From the NCBI RefSeq assembly GCF_000369005.1, contig NZ_KB849765.1, forward strand, positions 682,001 to 746,000: a stretch of 64,000 bases of DNA. Direction: 5' to 3'. The stretch comes from Acinetobacter beijerinckii CIP 110307 (lineage in GTDB: Bacteria; Pseudomonadota; Gammaproteobacteria; Pseudomonadales; Moraxellaceae). Position 1 is the stretch's first letter; each line of letters opens with the position of its first letter. Below the pieces are notes generated by a model. It saw nothing but the letters and a program-made list of their open reading frames with translations, searched no databases and was not told the DNA's origin. Positions 14,212 to 22,827 of the stretch are shown piece by piece. Position numbers and translations under genes: made by a program.

Positions 14212-14547
14212 TTAAATCGAGAAAGATGAACCACAACCACAGGTCGTTGTTGCATTCGGATTCTGCACGACAAAACGTGAACCTTCTAATCCTTCTAAAT
14301 AATCGACCACTGAACCAATTAAATATTGATAGCTCAATGAATCAACTAGCATTTTAACATCGCCATTACTGAATTCAGCATCATCTTCATTCATGCTTTC
14401 AGCAAAATTAAAGCCATAAGAAAAACCTGAGCATCCACCACCCGTTACATATACGCGTAACATAAGATCGTCGTTGCCTTCACTTTCGCGCAATTGGCGA
14501 ACTTTTTTGGCAGCATTATCTGACAATTCGAGAGCTTGGGCATTCAT
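14212..14547 (-). CDS. erpA: Iron-sulfur cluster insertion protein, A-type carrier
   Basis: 111 residues from the ATG at 14547; an in-frame ATG two codons upstream (14553) is too close to the GAGG ribosome binding site. A-type carrier that binds an Fe-S cluster and hands it to target apoproteins. The three conserved cysteines are present: one in [11 protein letters not shown] (about C39) and two in TTCGCG (about C103 and C105). The FNF/YGF region fits ErpA rather than IscA, though the two are hard to separate without alignment. Its likely promoter overlaps the terminator hairpin of the preceding gene. Confidence 0.9.
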   Translation of the reverse strand: MNAQALELSDNAAKKVRQLRESEGNDDLMLRVYVTGGGCSGFSYGFNFAESMNEDDAEFSNGDVKMLVDSLSYQYLIGSVVDYLEGLEGSRFVVQNPNATTTCGCGSSFSI

Positions 14548-14588
14548 GATCATATTCCTCGGACTTTAATACGTCTTTCATAAATAAA

Positions 14589-14627
14589 AGACCCGATATG
14601 TAGTATAGCATACTCAATATCGGGTCT
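14589..14627 (-). terminator. Terminator of the first AdeT-like gene, overlapping an erpA promoter
   Basis: 11-bp perfect stem AGACCCGATAT / ATATCGGGTCT with a 17-nt loop; on the minus strand it is followed by TTTATTTAT and so ends the AdeT-like gene at 14669. The loop (14602-14610, minus) reads TGCTATACT, an extended -10 consensus pointing at erpA. Confidence 0.7.
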
Positions 14628-14668
14628 GTCTTGGACGTTTAAAGTGCTGTTAAAGAGTTTTTACATGT

Positions 14669-15673
14669 TTATTTGTAATTCTCTTCTTGTAAGCCACATT
14701 CAAAGTTTTTGGCATCTTCACGGCAGCGGAATTGCCACAACAATTTCATCATACGCTTATCATAAATCCCTTTTGCAGTCAGACTAATACGCGCTTCACG
14801 CATTAATTTTTGATAACCTGGTTTATCTGAAGCAGGAACTTCCATCCAATATTTTTGTGGAATATCGGCTTTCATTTTACCTAGAATGGTAAAAGCACGT
14901 GGCAGTTGGCCTTTAATCCACTCTCGTGATTTTTGACCAAATCCTGCTGGGAATTTTTCTGGATGAATAATTAAATTACCAGTTACCTGTAGAATTGGAT
15001 AATTCACAATTGCACCTTTAGTGCCTAAACCTTTATGTAATTCTAGAGGTTTAAAGGCTGCGGCAGGTGCGCCAATAATATCGACCTGACCATTGTTAAA
15101 CTTTGCACCAAAGTTGGTGATATCAGAGCTCACTGCTTGAGCACCGACTTGAGAGGCCATAATTTTTTGTGCTTCATCATAATCTAGAACAGCAATTTTC
15201 TTACCAGCAGCTTTAGCGACAGTATTGATATTACGGTCATTGACCAGCAGATACGCATCCCCGACTGGAATAACACCCACGACTTCGTATTTTCCATTCA
15301 CCATCGCTTTTGCAAACACTGGGCTTGCTAGGCCTTGCATTACTTTTACTGCAAGCTTGAGATCAGTAATCGCACCGATTGCATCCAATGAACCTGTAAA
15401 CTGGTTAAATTGACGACCGCGCATACCTGTGATGCTTACGCCATCACATTTACCCGCTTTAAAGTCTTCAGCGATAACTGCTTCATTAGTACCCACTTTC
15501 AACTCAATATCAGCACCCCAATTTTTTGCGGCAAGCTGATAATCTTTCATTAATGCGTATACATCGCCACTTTTACCAACGATATCAAATACACAAATTG
15601 TTTGTTTTGCTTGAGCTCCAGCAGATACTGCTGCTATGCCCGTTGCAAGTAGAAGTGTTTTAAACCATTGCAT
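14669..15673 (-). CDS. AdeT-like putative periplasmic solute-binding protein, paralog 1
   Basis: 334 residues from the ATG at 15673 (MQWFKTLLL), preceded by AAGGA; an ATG six codons upstream lacks spacing. Sec signal peptide ends SAGAQA before KQTICVFD. The rest resembles a TRAP/TAXI-type bound-ligand protein. Homologs in Acinetobacter are often labelled AdeT or putative RND efflux component, but nothing in the sequence looks like an RND pump: there are no membrane helices after the signal. Cysteines in ICVFD, GKCDG and near the C-terminus (RCREDAKNFEC) match the paralogs. This is the most divergent copy, with GDVY for GESY and a changed C-terminus. Ligand unknown. Confidence 0.75.
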   Translation of the reverse strand: MQWFKTLLLATGIAAVSAGAQAKQTICVFDIVGKSGDVYALMKDYQLAAKNWGADIELKVGTNEAVIAEDFKAGKCDGVSITGMRGRQFNQFTGSLDAIGAITDLKLAVKVMQGLASPVFAKAMVNGKYEVVGVIPVGDAYLLVNDRNINTVAKAAGKKIAVLDYDEAQKIMASQVGAQAVSSDITNFGAKFNNGQVDIIGAPAAAFKPLELHKGLGTKGAIVNYPILQVTGNLIIHPEKFPAGFGQKSREWIKGQLPRAFTILGKMKADIPQKYWMEVPASDKPGYQKLMREARISLTAKGIYDKRMMKLLWQFRCREDAKNFECGLQEENYK

Positions 15674-15845
15674 ATTATTTTTCCTTTGCATCTATGCTGA
15701 TTGTTGTTGCATAACCCTAAAATTAAAGAACTCTGTGATGTCCTAGCGAGTCTTCAAATAAATATCATTTGGATATATCTAATCTTATGATCTCGATTTT
15801 TATAAATAAAGACAATGACTTAAATGACGGCGCTTATTAAAACAA

Positions 15846-15869
15846 AAAGCCTAGATTAATCTAGGCTTT
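15846..15869 (-). terminator. Terminator of AdeT-like paralog 2
   Basis: Stem AAAGCCTAGAT / ATCTAGGCTTT; on the minus strand followed by TTGTTTT. Separates paralog 2 from paralog 1, so paralog 1 needs its own promoter in 15674-15845. Confidence 0.75.
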
Positions 15870-15894
15870 AAGTAGGTTTTATCGCATTTTAGGA

Positions 15895-16902
15895 TTATTC
15901 ACCTGGTAATGCACATTCAAAGTTTGATTTGTTCACTGAACAACGAGATTTTTTCAATACAGACATCATACCTGCATCGTAAATACCGCGCTTAGTCAAA
16001 TCCATACGACCATCACGTAATAATTTTTGATACTTTAATGTATCTTCCGCGCTTAAGTTCATTTTGTACTTCGCTGGAATTTCAGCTTCGTAACGTTTGA
16101 TCATTGCAAATGCTTTTGGTAGCTGCTTCACAAAGTAATCACGAGATTTTTGACCAAAACCAGCAGGGAATTTTTCTGGACGAATAACAAGATCTGCAGT
16201 TACTTGTAATACTGGGAAGTTGAAGATACCACCATTAGTACCTAAACCCTTGCTCAATTCTAATGGTTTATATGCATAAGCTGGCGCACCAACCATATCT
16301 ACTTGACCATTGTTAAATTTAGCAGCGAAGTTAGAAATATCAGAAAGTACTGCTTGAGCGCCTACGCGTTGTACCATGATCTTTTGAGCATCATCGTAAC
16401 CCAATACAGCGAATTTCTTACCAGCCGCTTTCTCAATCGAGTTAATATTTTTGTCGCGTACGAAAATATAAGCAGCACCTAGTGGAGAGATACCCGCAAT
16501 TTCGTATTTATTACCACCAAGATTAGTGGTCATTTTTGCCGCATTACGAGCGTCAAGAACATATGTAATCGCACGTTGAGCAATTTCATTGCTTGGCGCA
16601 CCACCTAGAGAATCGATAGAACCCGCGAATTTATTGTATGGACGAGCACGCATTGCTGTCATAGCAACTGCAGCACATTTTCCAGCTTTAAAGTTGTTAT
16701 CTGCTACTTGTTCATCCGTAATTGCAAGAAGGTTTACATCCGCACCCCAGCCCTTTGCTGCGAGCGCCCAATCTTGCATCATTTTGTATGATTCACCTGA
16801 CTTTCCTAATAAGTCGAATACACACACGTCAATTGCTGCTTGTGCCGACGCAGACACACCTAAGATTGAAGTTGTTGCAATAGCAAGTGCAATTTTTTTC
16901 AT
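15895..16902 (-). CDS. AdeT-like putative periplasmic solute-binding protein, paralog 2
   Basis: 335 residues from the ATG at 16902 (MKKIALAIATT), with AAAGGA about nine bases upstream; longer readings through several upstream in-frame starts would put a non-signal tail in front and are rejected. Signal peptide ends ASAQA before AIDVCVFDLLGKSGES. Shares with its neighbours the VCVFDLLGK start, the MTAMRARPYNKFAGSID block, DISNFAAKFNNGQVD, the AYAYKPLE motif and a C-terminal pair of cysteines (SRCSVNKSNFEC). No membrane segments after the signal. Probably a soluble periplasmic binding protein; ligand and transporter unknown. A 22-bp inverted repeat lies 74 bp upstream of the start. Confidence 0.75.
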   Translation of the reverse strand: MKKIALAIATTSILGVSASAQAAIDVCVFDLLGKSGESYKMMQDWALAAKGWGADVNLLAITDEQVADNNFKAGKCAAVAMTAMRARPYNKFAGSIDSLGGAPSNEIAQRAITYVLDARNAAKMTTNLGGNKYEIAGISPLGAAYIFVRDKNINSIEKAAGKKFAVLGYDDAQKIMVQRVGAQAVLSDISNFAAKFNNGQVDMVGAPAYAYKPLELSKGLGTNGGIFNFPVLQVTADLVIRPEKFPAGFGQKSRDYFVKQLPKAFAMIKRYEAEIPAKYKMNLSAEDTLKYQKLLRDGRMDLTKRGIYDAGMMSVLKKSRCSVNKSNFECALPGE

Positions 16903-16975
16903 ATTTTTCATCCTTTCACAAACTTTATGTTTGTCTCCTTGTTCGAAGCAAATATTAATCATGTTTTTGATAAAA

Positions 16976-16997
16976 AAATAGAGCATCTACTCTATTT
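16976..16997 (-). promoter_or_regulatory. Inverted repeat upstream of paralog 2 (copy A)
   Basis: Arms AAATAGAG and CTCTATTT around a 6-nt loop. The same arms with a different 6-nt loop occur at 20488-20509 upstream of paralog 5. Here it also lies downstream of paralog 3 and might end its transcript, but copy B has no such gene before it, so an operator or 5'-leader hairpin is the better joint explanation. Confidence 0.5.
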
Positions 16998-17119
16998 TTA
17001 TATCGTTATTGTTTAGTTTTTGTCCTGTTTTATCTCATTGACTTATTTTCATAGACATTTTTGTTATAAGCACTCCACTTTGTTTATAAAATTATAAACC
17101 GATTGTCATTCATATACTG

Positions 17120-18121
17120 TTACTCACCACTCAAAGAACACTCAAAGTTAGTTCTTTCAACTGTACAACGCGCACGCTTGAGTACATTCATCATATTAGC
17201 GTCATAAACACCCTGTTTGGTTAAATTCATTCGTCCATCACGTAACATTTTTTGATAACGTATTTTATCTTCATTTGAAAGCGTGATTCTTCTTGCATTC
17301 ATGCCTGCTTCTAGACGCTGAACTGTAGCGAAGTTACTTGGTAATTTTTTCACAAACCATTGTCTTGATTGGATTCCAAAATTAGCAGGAAACTTACTTG
17401 GTCGAATAATAAGATCACCGGTAATGTTTACAACAGGAAAGTTAAATAATGCACCATTTCCTAAACCTTTATTAATTTCTAAAGGTTTGTATGCATAAGC
17501 TGGAGCAGCAATCACATCAACTTGCCCACTGTTAAATTTCTTTACGAAATCTGAAATATCGGATGGCACAGCCACCAAATCTATGCTTTCAACAATCGCT
17601 TTTTGGGCATGGTCATAATGTAAATAAGCAAACTTTTTACCTTTGGCTTTTTCAATGGTATCTATATTTTTATCACGAACAAAAATATAAGCAAGCCCCA
17701 CTTGAATGATGCCCGCTACTTCATATTTATCGCCATTAACTGAGGTCACTAAACGATGACGATTGCGTTTATCTAAGACATAAGTAATCGCTTTTTGGGC
17801 AATTGCATTACTGGTTACTGCCCCTACTGCATCAACAGAACCTGCAAATTTATTATATTTCCTTGCGCGCATGGACGTCATGTAGACACCATCACACTTA
17901 CCCGCGTCAAAATCTATTTCGGCTTTTTCTTCATCTTGATAAGGAATAAGCTCGACATCGCCATTCCAAGATTTAGAAGAAAGTTTCCACTCTTCAATCA
18001 GTTTATAAGACTCCCCAGCCTTACCCAATAAATCGAATACACAAATTTCTTGTTTTGCATGTACAGGAGTCGCCATGACAAATAGAGTCGCAGCACTCAA
18101 TGCCCAAAGTCCTTTTTTCAT
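17120..18121 (-). CDS. AdeT-like putative periplasmic solute-binding protein, paralog 3
   Basis: 333 residues from the ATG at 18121 (MKKGLWALSAATLF), with AAGGGA upstream; ten upstream in-frame residues are excluded because they precede the signal peptide. Cleavage expected after ATPVHA, before KQEICVFDLLGKAGESYKL. Carries the full conserved set: GKCDGVYMTSMRARKYNKFAG, DISDFVKKFNSGQVD, AYAYKPLEINKG, and the C-terminal RARCTVERTNFEC. Closest to paralog 4 by eye (HYDHAQK/HYDIAQK and shared AYLHYD). Periplasmic, ligand unknown. The 224-bp gap upstream suggests a separate promoter. Confidence 0.75.
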   Translation of the reverse strand: MKKGLWALSAATLFVMATPVHAKQEICVFDLLGKAGESYKLIEEWKLSSKSWNGDVELIPYQDEEKAEIDFDAGKCDGVYMTSMRARKYNKFAGSVDAVGAVTSNAIAQKAITYVLDKRNRHRLVTSVNGDKYEVAGIIQVGLAYIFVRDKNIDTIEKAKGKKFAYLHYDHAQKAIVESIDLVAVPSDISDFVKKFNSGQVDVIAAPAYAYKPLEINKGLGNGALFNFPVVNITGDLIIRPSKFPANFGIQSRQWFVKKLPSNFATVQRLEAGMNARRITLSNEDKIRYQKMLRDGRMNLTKQGVYDANMMNVLKRARCTVERTNFECSLSGE

Positions 18122-18285
18122 CTTGTTTTCCCTTATTTGCTGTTTTTGCATATTTTTCCATCAGCTAATGACAAATATAGTCAGGTTTTTAATAAAAGCC
18201 TAGTCTTTTTACCTACATGCGTCGGGTTTTTTGGGTTTTTATAAATACTCATCACATTTTAAAATCATAAAAAACCAGATTTTAA

Positions 18286-18314
18286 GAATGATTATTTAGC
18301 TGAAATAATCATTC
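18286..18314 (-). terminator. Hairpin after the paralog 5-4 pair
   Basis: Perfect 12-bp stem GAATGATTATTT / AAATAATCATTC, 32 bp after the stop of paralog 4. AT-rich with a poor T-run (TTAAAATC), so it may be a weak terminator or a 3'-end stabiliser. Confidence 0.5.
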
Positions 18315-18345
18315 AGTTTGCTTGATATGAGTAGATTAATTAGAG

Positions 18346-19353
18346 CTATTCACCACCTAAAGAACATTCAAAACTTGTCCGTTCTACAGTACAGCGAGCA
18401 CGCTTGAGTACACTCATCATAATTGGATCATAGACACCTTGTTTGGTTAGTCGTATACGTCCATCTCGAAGTATTTTTTGATAACGAACTTCATCTTCTT
18501 TTGGTAAATCTAATTTATATTTTGCAGGAATTGAATTTTCTAAGCGCTTGACCAAATTAAAGCTTCTCGGTAACTGTTGGATAAACCATTCACGCGATTG
18601 AGCACCAAATTGTGTCGGAAATTTTTCAGGTCGAATAATTAAATCACCTGTAATATTAACGACAGGAAATGAGAACATTGCGCCATTATTGGCAATACCA
18701 CGCTCAATTTCTAAAGGTTTAAAGGCATAAGCAGGTGATGCAATCACATCGACTTGATGACTATTAAATTTTTTCACAAAATCTGAAATTTCAGAGGGTA
18801 CAGAAACCATTTCCAAACTATCTACAATTTCTTTTTGCGCAATATCATAGTGTAAATAGGCAAATTTTTTGCCTTTAGCTTTTTCAATCGTATTTAGATT
18901 TTTATCACGGACGAAAACATAGGCTAAACCAAATTGTAAAATACCCGCAACTTCATAACGTTGATTATCAACGGTTGCCAACAAACGCCGTTTATTGCGT
19001 TTATCCAAGGCAAAACTGATTGCCTTTTGTGCAACCTGATTATTGGTTACTCCACCAATCGCATCAATTGATCCTGCAAAACGATTGTATTTACGCGCAC
19101 GCATCGATGTCATATACACCGCATCACATTTGCCTGCTTCAAAATCATTTTGTGCTTTTGCTTCATCTTGATATGGAACTAGCCGAACATCAGCATTCCA
19201 CTGTTTGGTAGCAACAGCCCATTCTTCGGTAATTTTATAGGTTTCACCCGCTTTACCGAGTAAATCAAATACGCATACTTTTTGTTTTGCTTGTACTTGG
19301 CTCGTCATCCCCATACCGACCAACGCAACTAAAGCAAACAACCCCTTTTTCAT
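18346..19353 (-). CDS. AdeT-like putative periplasmic solute-binding protein, paralog 4
   Basis: 335 residues from ATG 19353 (MKKGLFALVALVGMG), signal peptide ending TSQVQA before KQKVCVFDLLGKAGETYK. Only 46 bp separates it from paralog 5 upstream, so the two probably share a transcript. Conserved blocks GKCDAVYMTSMRARKYNRFAGSID, EISDFVKKFNSHQVDVIASPAYAFKPLEIE and RARCTVERTSFECSLGGE place it firmly in the family. Four cysteines are conserved across the set and could form two disulfides in the periplasm. Function as for its neighbours is inferred only from fold-like features. Confidence 0.75.
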   Translation of the reverse strand: MKKGLFALVALVGMGMTSQVQAKQKVCVFDLLGKAGETYKITEEWAVATKQWNADVRLVPYQDEAKAQNDFEAGKCDAVYMTSMRARKYNRFAGSIDAIGGVTNNQVAQKAISFALDKRNKRRLLATVDNQRYEVAGILQFGLAYVFVRDKNLNTIEKAKGKKFAYLHYDIAQKEIVDSLEMVSVPSEISDFVKKFNSHQVDVIASPAYAFKPLEIERGIANNGAMFSFPVVNITGDLIIRPEKFPTQFGAQSREWFIQQLPRSFNLVKRLENSIPAKYKLDLPKEDEVRYQKILRDGRIRLTKQGVYDPIMMSVLKRARCTVERTSFECSLGGE

Positions 19354-19399
19354 TTTCTTTCCCTACTAAAAGTAAAACTATTAAACGCAAAAATTAAAA

Positions 19400-20407
19400 T
19401 TATTCGCCACCTAGGCTACATTCGAAATTGGTTCGCTCTACCGTGCAACGTGCACGTTTTAATACGCTCATCATAGTTGGATCATAAATTCCACGTTTGG
19501 TTAGCCCGATCCGCGCTTCACGTAGAATCTGCTGATAGCGTGTTTTGTCTTCACTGCTGAGATTGATTTTGTATTGAGCAGGCAATTCAGCCTCTATTTT
19601 TTGAATCATCGCAAAATTGCTATTCAACCGACTTAAAAACCACGCTCTAGAATTTTGACCAAAATTACTCGAAAACTCTTTCGGGCGGATAATCAAATCC
19701 ATCGTCATATTCAGTGCAGGGAAAGTGATGATCGCACCATTAGCCCCCAATCCTTTATGTATTTCGAGTGGTTTATATGCATAGGCTGGCGCCGCCATAA
19801 TGTCGGCTTGTCCATTATTAAATTTTTTCGCTATATCAGAAATATCCGAAAGTACCGCTTGCCCACCTAAACTTTTAACCACAATTTTTTGTGCTTCGTC
19901 ATAGGCTAAAACAGCAAATCTCTTTCCTTTGATTTGCTCGATCGTATTAATTTTTTTATCTTTGACAAAAATATAGGCTAAACCAATTTGAGAAATACCT
20001 GCGACTTCATAACTTTGGTTACCGATCTGGGTAGATAAGCGACGTTGATTTCTTTGATCCAACGCAAAACTAATGGCTTTTTGTGCAATCGCATACGTTG
20101 GCACCGCACCAATTGCATCAACTGAACCTGCGAACTTGTTATAGCTTCTGGCGCGCATGGATGTCATATAGACACCATCACAATACCCTTGCTCAAAATG
20201 CTTTTCAGCTTGAGCCTCACTTTGATAACTCAATAAGGTCACATCTGCTCGCCATGTCTTAGCAGCGAGTGCCCACTCTTCCATGGCTTTGTATGCTTCA
20301 CCTGATTTACCCAATAAATCAAAAACACAAATTTTCGTTGATGCCTGAGCTTGGGTATTAAAACCTAACGCTAGCATTGCCCCCAATGCAAGAAATCCTT
20401 TCTTCAT
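19400..20407 (-). CDS. AdeT-like putative periplasmic solute-binding protein, paralog 5
   Basis: 335 residues from the second ATG at 20407 (MKKGFLALGAML), which is better spaced from GGGA than the ATG at 20410. Signal peptide ends NTQAQA before STKICVFDLLGKSGEAYK. The second cysteine motif is GYCDG instead of GKCDG; otherwise MTSMRARSYNKFAGSVD, DISDIAKKFNNGQADIMAAPAYAYKPLE and RARCTVERTNFECSLGGE are kept. First gene of a probable two-gene operon with paralog 4. Upstream, divergent from the ABC-F gene, lies the second copy of the inverted repeat. No permease or ATPase of a transporter is in the neighbourhood. Confidence 0.75.
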   Translation of the reverse strand: MKKGFLALGAMLALGFNTQAQASTKICVFDLLGKSGEAYKAMEEWALAAKTWRADVTLLSYQSEAQAEKHFEQGYCDGVYMTSMRARSYNKFAGSVDAIGAVPTYAIAQKAISFALDQRNQRRLSTQIGNQSYEVAGISQIGLAYIFVKDKKINTIEQIKGKRFAVLAYDEAQKIVVKSLGGQAVLSDISDIAKKFNNGQADIMAAPAYAYKPLEIHKGLGANGAIITFPALNMTMDLIIRPKEFSSNFGQNSRAWFLSRLNSNFAMIQKIEAELPAQYKINLSSEDKTRYQQILREARIGLTKRGIYDPTMMSVLKRARCTVERTNFECSLGGE

Positions 20408-20487
20408 CATTCATCCCATTACTATATTTCTAGTCTTGTTACTTATTTTTTCATTTAAACTAAATAATAATCTGATTTGAACCGCAA

Positions 20488-20509
20488 AAATAGAGCTTTT
20501 ACTCTATTT
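20488..20509 (-). promoter_or_regulatory. Inverted repeat upstream of paralog 5 (copy B)
   Basis: Arms AAATAGAG and CTCTATTT, 6-nt loop, 81 bp before the start of paralog 5 and in the divergent gap with the ABC-F gene, where it cannot be the 3' end of another leftward gene. Matches copy A at 16976-16997. Confidence 0.5.
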
Positions 20510-20618
20510 TTTATAAATTGAATCACTTAATTTAATCGAGTAGATATCCTGTATAAAAATTTGCATTCATGGGTATACACCTTAAAATGCTGTCATCTAT
20601 TCGCTATTCTGCATAATC

Positions 20619-22544
20619 ATGATCCAATTTGACCAAGTTTCATTACGCCGTGGTGGCCGAGTCCTATTTCAGAAAGCCTCTATGCAGCTCCATCCTGGCT
20701 GGAAAATTGGTTTAACAGGTGTGAATGGGGCTGGTAAATCTACATTGTTTGCTGCTTTTTTAGGTGATCTCGGCGCAGATGAAGGGAATTTGACTCGTCC
20801 TTCTGTATGGACAGTCGCGCATATGGCACAGGAAATTAAAGCACTCGAAATGCCAGCGCTCGACTTCGTATTGTCAGGTGATGAAGAATATTGGGATATT
20901 CAAGAAAAATTAGCGCATCCAGATCAATTGAGTAACGATGAGTTAGCAAAACTCCATGGTCGCTTTGATGAAATACATGGTTATGTTGCACCTGCAAAAG
21001 CGGCTCAACTCATGGCAGGTTTGGGTTTTTTAGATCATCAATTGAGTTTAGGGGTTGCGAGTTTCTCTGGTGGTTGGCGCATGCGTTTAAACTTAGCGCG
21101 TACCCTGATGAGCCGTTCAGATCTGCTGTTATTAGATGAACCAACGAACCATTTAGATTTAGATGCAATCTTATGGTTAGAAGACTGGTTAAAAGCATAT
21201 GAAGGAACCTTGGTTCTCATTTCACATGACCGTGATTTTTTAGATGCAATCACCGACCATATTTTACATATCGAAAATCAAGAACTAACGCTGTATACAG
21301 GCAATTACTCTATTTTTGAAACGACACGTAGTGAACGTTTAGCCCAACAGCAACAAGCTTTTGAGAAACAACAAGAAACGCGTGCTCATTTACAAAAATT
21401 TATTGATCGCTTTAAAGCCAAAGCAACCAAAGCACGTCAAGCACAAAGCCGCATCAAACAACTGGAACGGATGCAACAACTTGCTCCTGCACATGTAGAT
21501 ACACCATTTACCTTTAGTTTCCGTGAACCAACCAAAATGAGCTCGCCACTGTTGAGCTTAGATGCAGCAACGATTGGCTACGGAGATAAAGTGATTGCGG
21601 AGAAAGTTCGTTTACAAATCACGCCTAGTTCCAGAATTGGTTTACTCGGTATGAATGGTGCGGGTAAATCAACGTTGATTAAAACATTAGTCGGAGATTT
21701 ACCTTTACTCGCCGGAGAACGCAAAGCTTCTGAATTGCTTAATATTGGTTATTTTGCCCAACATCAAATGGATGCCTTAGATGCCAATGCCAGTCCTATG
21801 TTACAACTGGCTCGGATTGCGGATAAAAAAATCAGTGAAGCTGCTTTACGCTCTTTCTTAGGTGGATTTGGCTTTAGTGGTGAACGTATGGATACGCCAT
21901 GTGAAAGCTTTTCTGGGGGGGAACGTGCGCGTTTAGCCTTGGCACTGATCGTATGGCAACGTCCAAATGTTTTAATTCTTGATGAGCCGACCAACCATTT
22001 AGACTTAGATATGCGCCATGCTTTAACAATGGCTTTACAAGATTTTGATGGTGCGGTTGTATTGGTTTCGCACGAACGTCAATTGATTGCGAGTGTATGT
22101 GATGATTTATTGCTGGTTCATGCAGGTAAATGCACTGAATTTGAGGGTGATTTACAAGACTATGCGAAATGGTTACGTGAAGCACGTCAACAACAAATGA
22201 ATGCTCAAAACACTTTACAGCAAACTGCGAATACACAAACTCCAGCAACCAAAATAGATAAAGAAGCGCAGCGTAAAGAAGCGGCTCGCCGCCGTGAACA
22301 AACTCGACCTATACGTAAAAATATTGAAAAAATAGAAGCTCAAATTGAAAAGATTCAGCCTCGTTTAAATGAAATTGAACAAGCATTGGCTGAAAGCAGT
22401 TTGTATGAATCACATCGCAAAGAGGATTTGAAGAAGGTCATGCATGAACAAACTGAGTTCAAAAACAAACTGGCGCAATTTGAAGAGCAATTATTAGAGT
22501 TAATGATGGAGCTTGAAGAGCTAGAAGGCTCTTTCGAAGTTTAG
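20619..22544 (+). CDS. ABC-F family ATPase (YheS-like)
   Basis: 641 residues, cytoplasmic, no membrane segments. Two ABC domains in tandem: Walker A GVNGAGKST near residue 36 and GMNGAGKST near residue 343, signatures FSGGWRMR and FSGGERAR, and Walker B LLLLDEPTNHLDLD and VLILDEPTNHLDLD, with the linker RFKAKATKARQAQSRIKQLERM between them and a charged coiled-coil C-terminus. ABC-F proteins bind ribosomes and modulate translation; the N-terminus MIQFDQVSLRRGGRVLF and the size fit YheS best, with Uup the main alternative. Starts at ATG 20619, divergent from the AdeT-like genes, and ends before a strong terminator. Confidence 0.92.
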   Translation: MIQFDQVSLRRGGRVLFQKASMQLHPGWKIGLTGVNGAGKSTLFAAFLGDLGADEGNLTRPSVWTVAHMAQEIKALEMPALDFVLSGDEEYWDIQEKLAHPDQLSNDELAKLHGRFDEIHGYVAPAKAAQLMAGLGFLDHQLSLGVASFSGGWRMRLNLARTLMSRSDLLLLDEPTNHLDLDAILWLEDWLKAYEGTLVLISHDRDFLDAITDHILHIENQELTLYTGNYSIFETTRSERLAQQQQAFEKQQETRAHLQKFIDRFKAKATKARQAQSRIKQLERMQQLAPAHVDTPFTFSFREPTKMSSPLLSLDAATIGYGDKVIAEKVRLQITPSSRIGLLGMNGAGKSTLIKTLVGDLPLLAGERKASELLNIGYFAQHQMDALDANASPMLQLARIADKKISEAALRSFLGGFGFSGERMDTPCESFSGGERARLALALIVWQRPNVLILDEPTNHLDLDMRHALTMALQDFDGAVVLVSHERQLIASVCDDLLLVHAGKCTEFEGDLQDYAKWLREARQQQMNAQNTLQQTANTQTPATKIDKEAQRKEAARRREQTRPIRKNIEKIEAQIEKIQPRLNEIEQALAESSLYESHRKEDLKKVMHEQTEFKNKLAQFEEQLLELMMELEELEGSFEV

Positions 22545-22550
22545 ATGGTC

Positions 22551-22583
22551 ATCTCACCCTATATTCACTAGGGTGAGATTTTC
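22551..22583 (+). terminator. Terminator of the ABC-F gene
   Basis: Stem ATCTCACCCTA / TAGGGTGAGAT, 7-nt loop, then TTTCTC. The following 22584-22827 carries no gene and presumably the dedA promoter. Confidence 0.8.
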
Positions 22584-22827
22584 TCACGATTTAATTTTTT
22601 GATACTTAAAAGCATAATGAATCTCTATAAAGCTGTCATGAAATGCATAAAGATTTGATTTAAGCTAAAAGTTGGAATTTTCTCACAAAATTGAGCTTTG
22701 CTTTCAGGCTCGATATACTCAGCTTAATCCTTTTAAAGTCATCACTTTCAAATGGATCCTGAGGGTTATTTTTTTATTTTTTGTACTTCAATTTGGTGAG
22801 TACTCTATTTGGGATCATACAAACTGA

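Noticed and set aside
14669..20407. AdeT-like genes as RND efflux pump components
   Set aside because: No transmembrane segments after the signal peptide and no RND or adaptor motifs.
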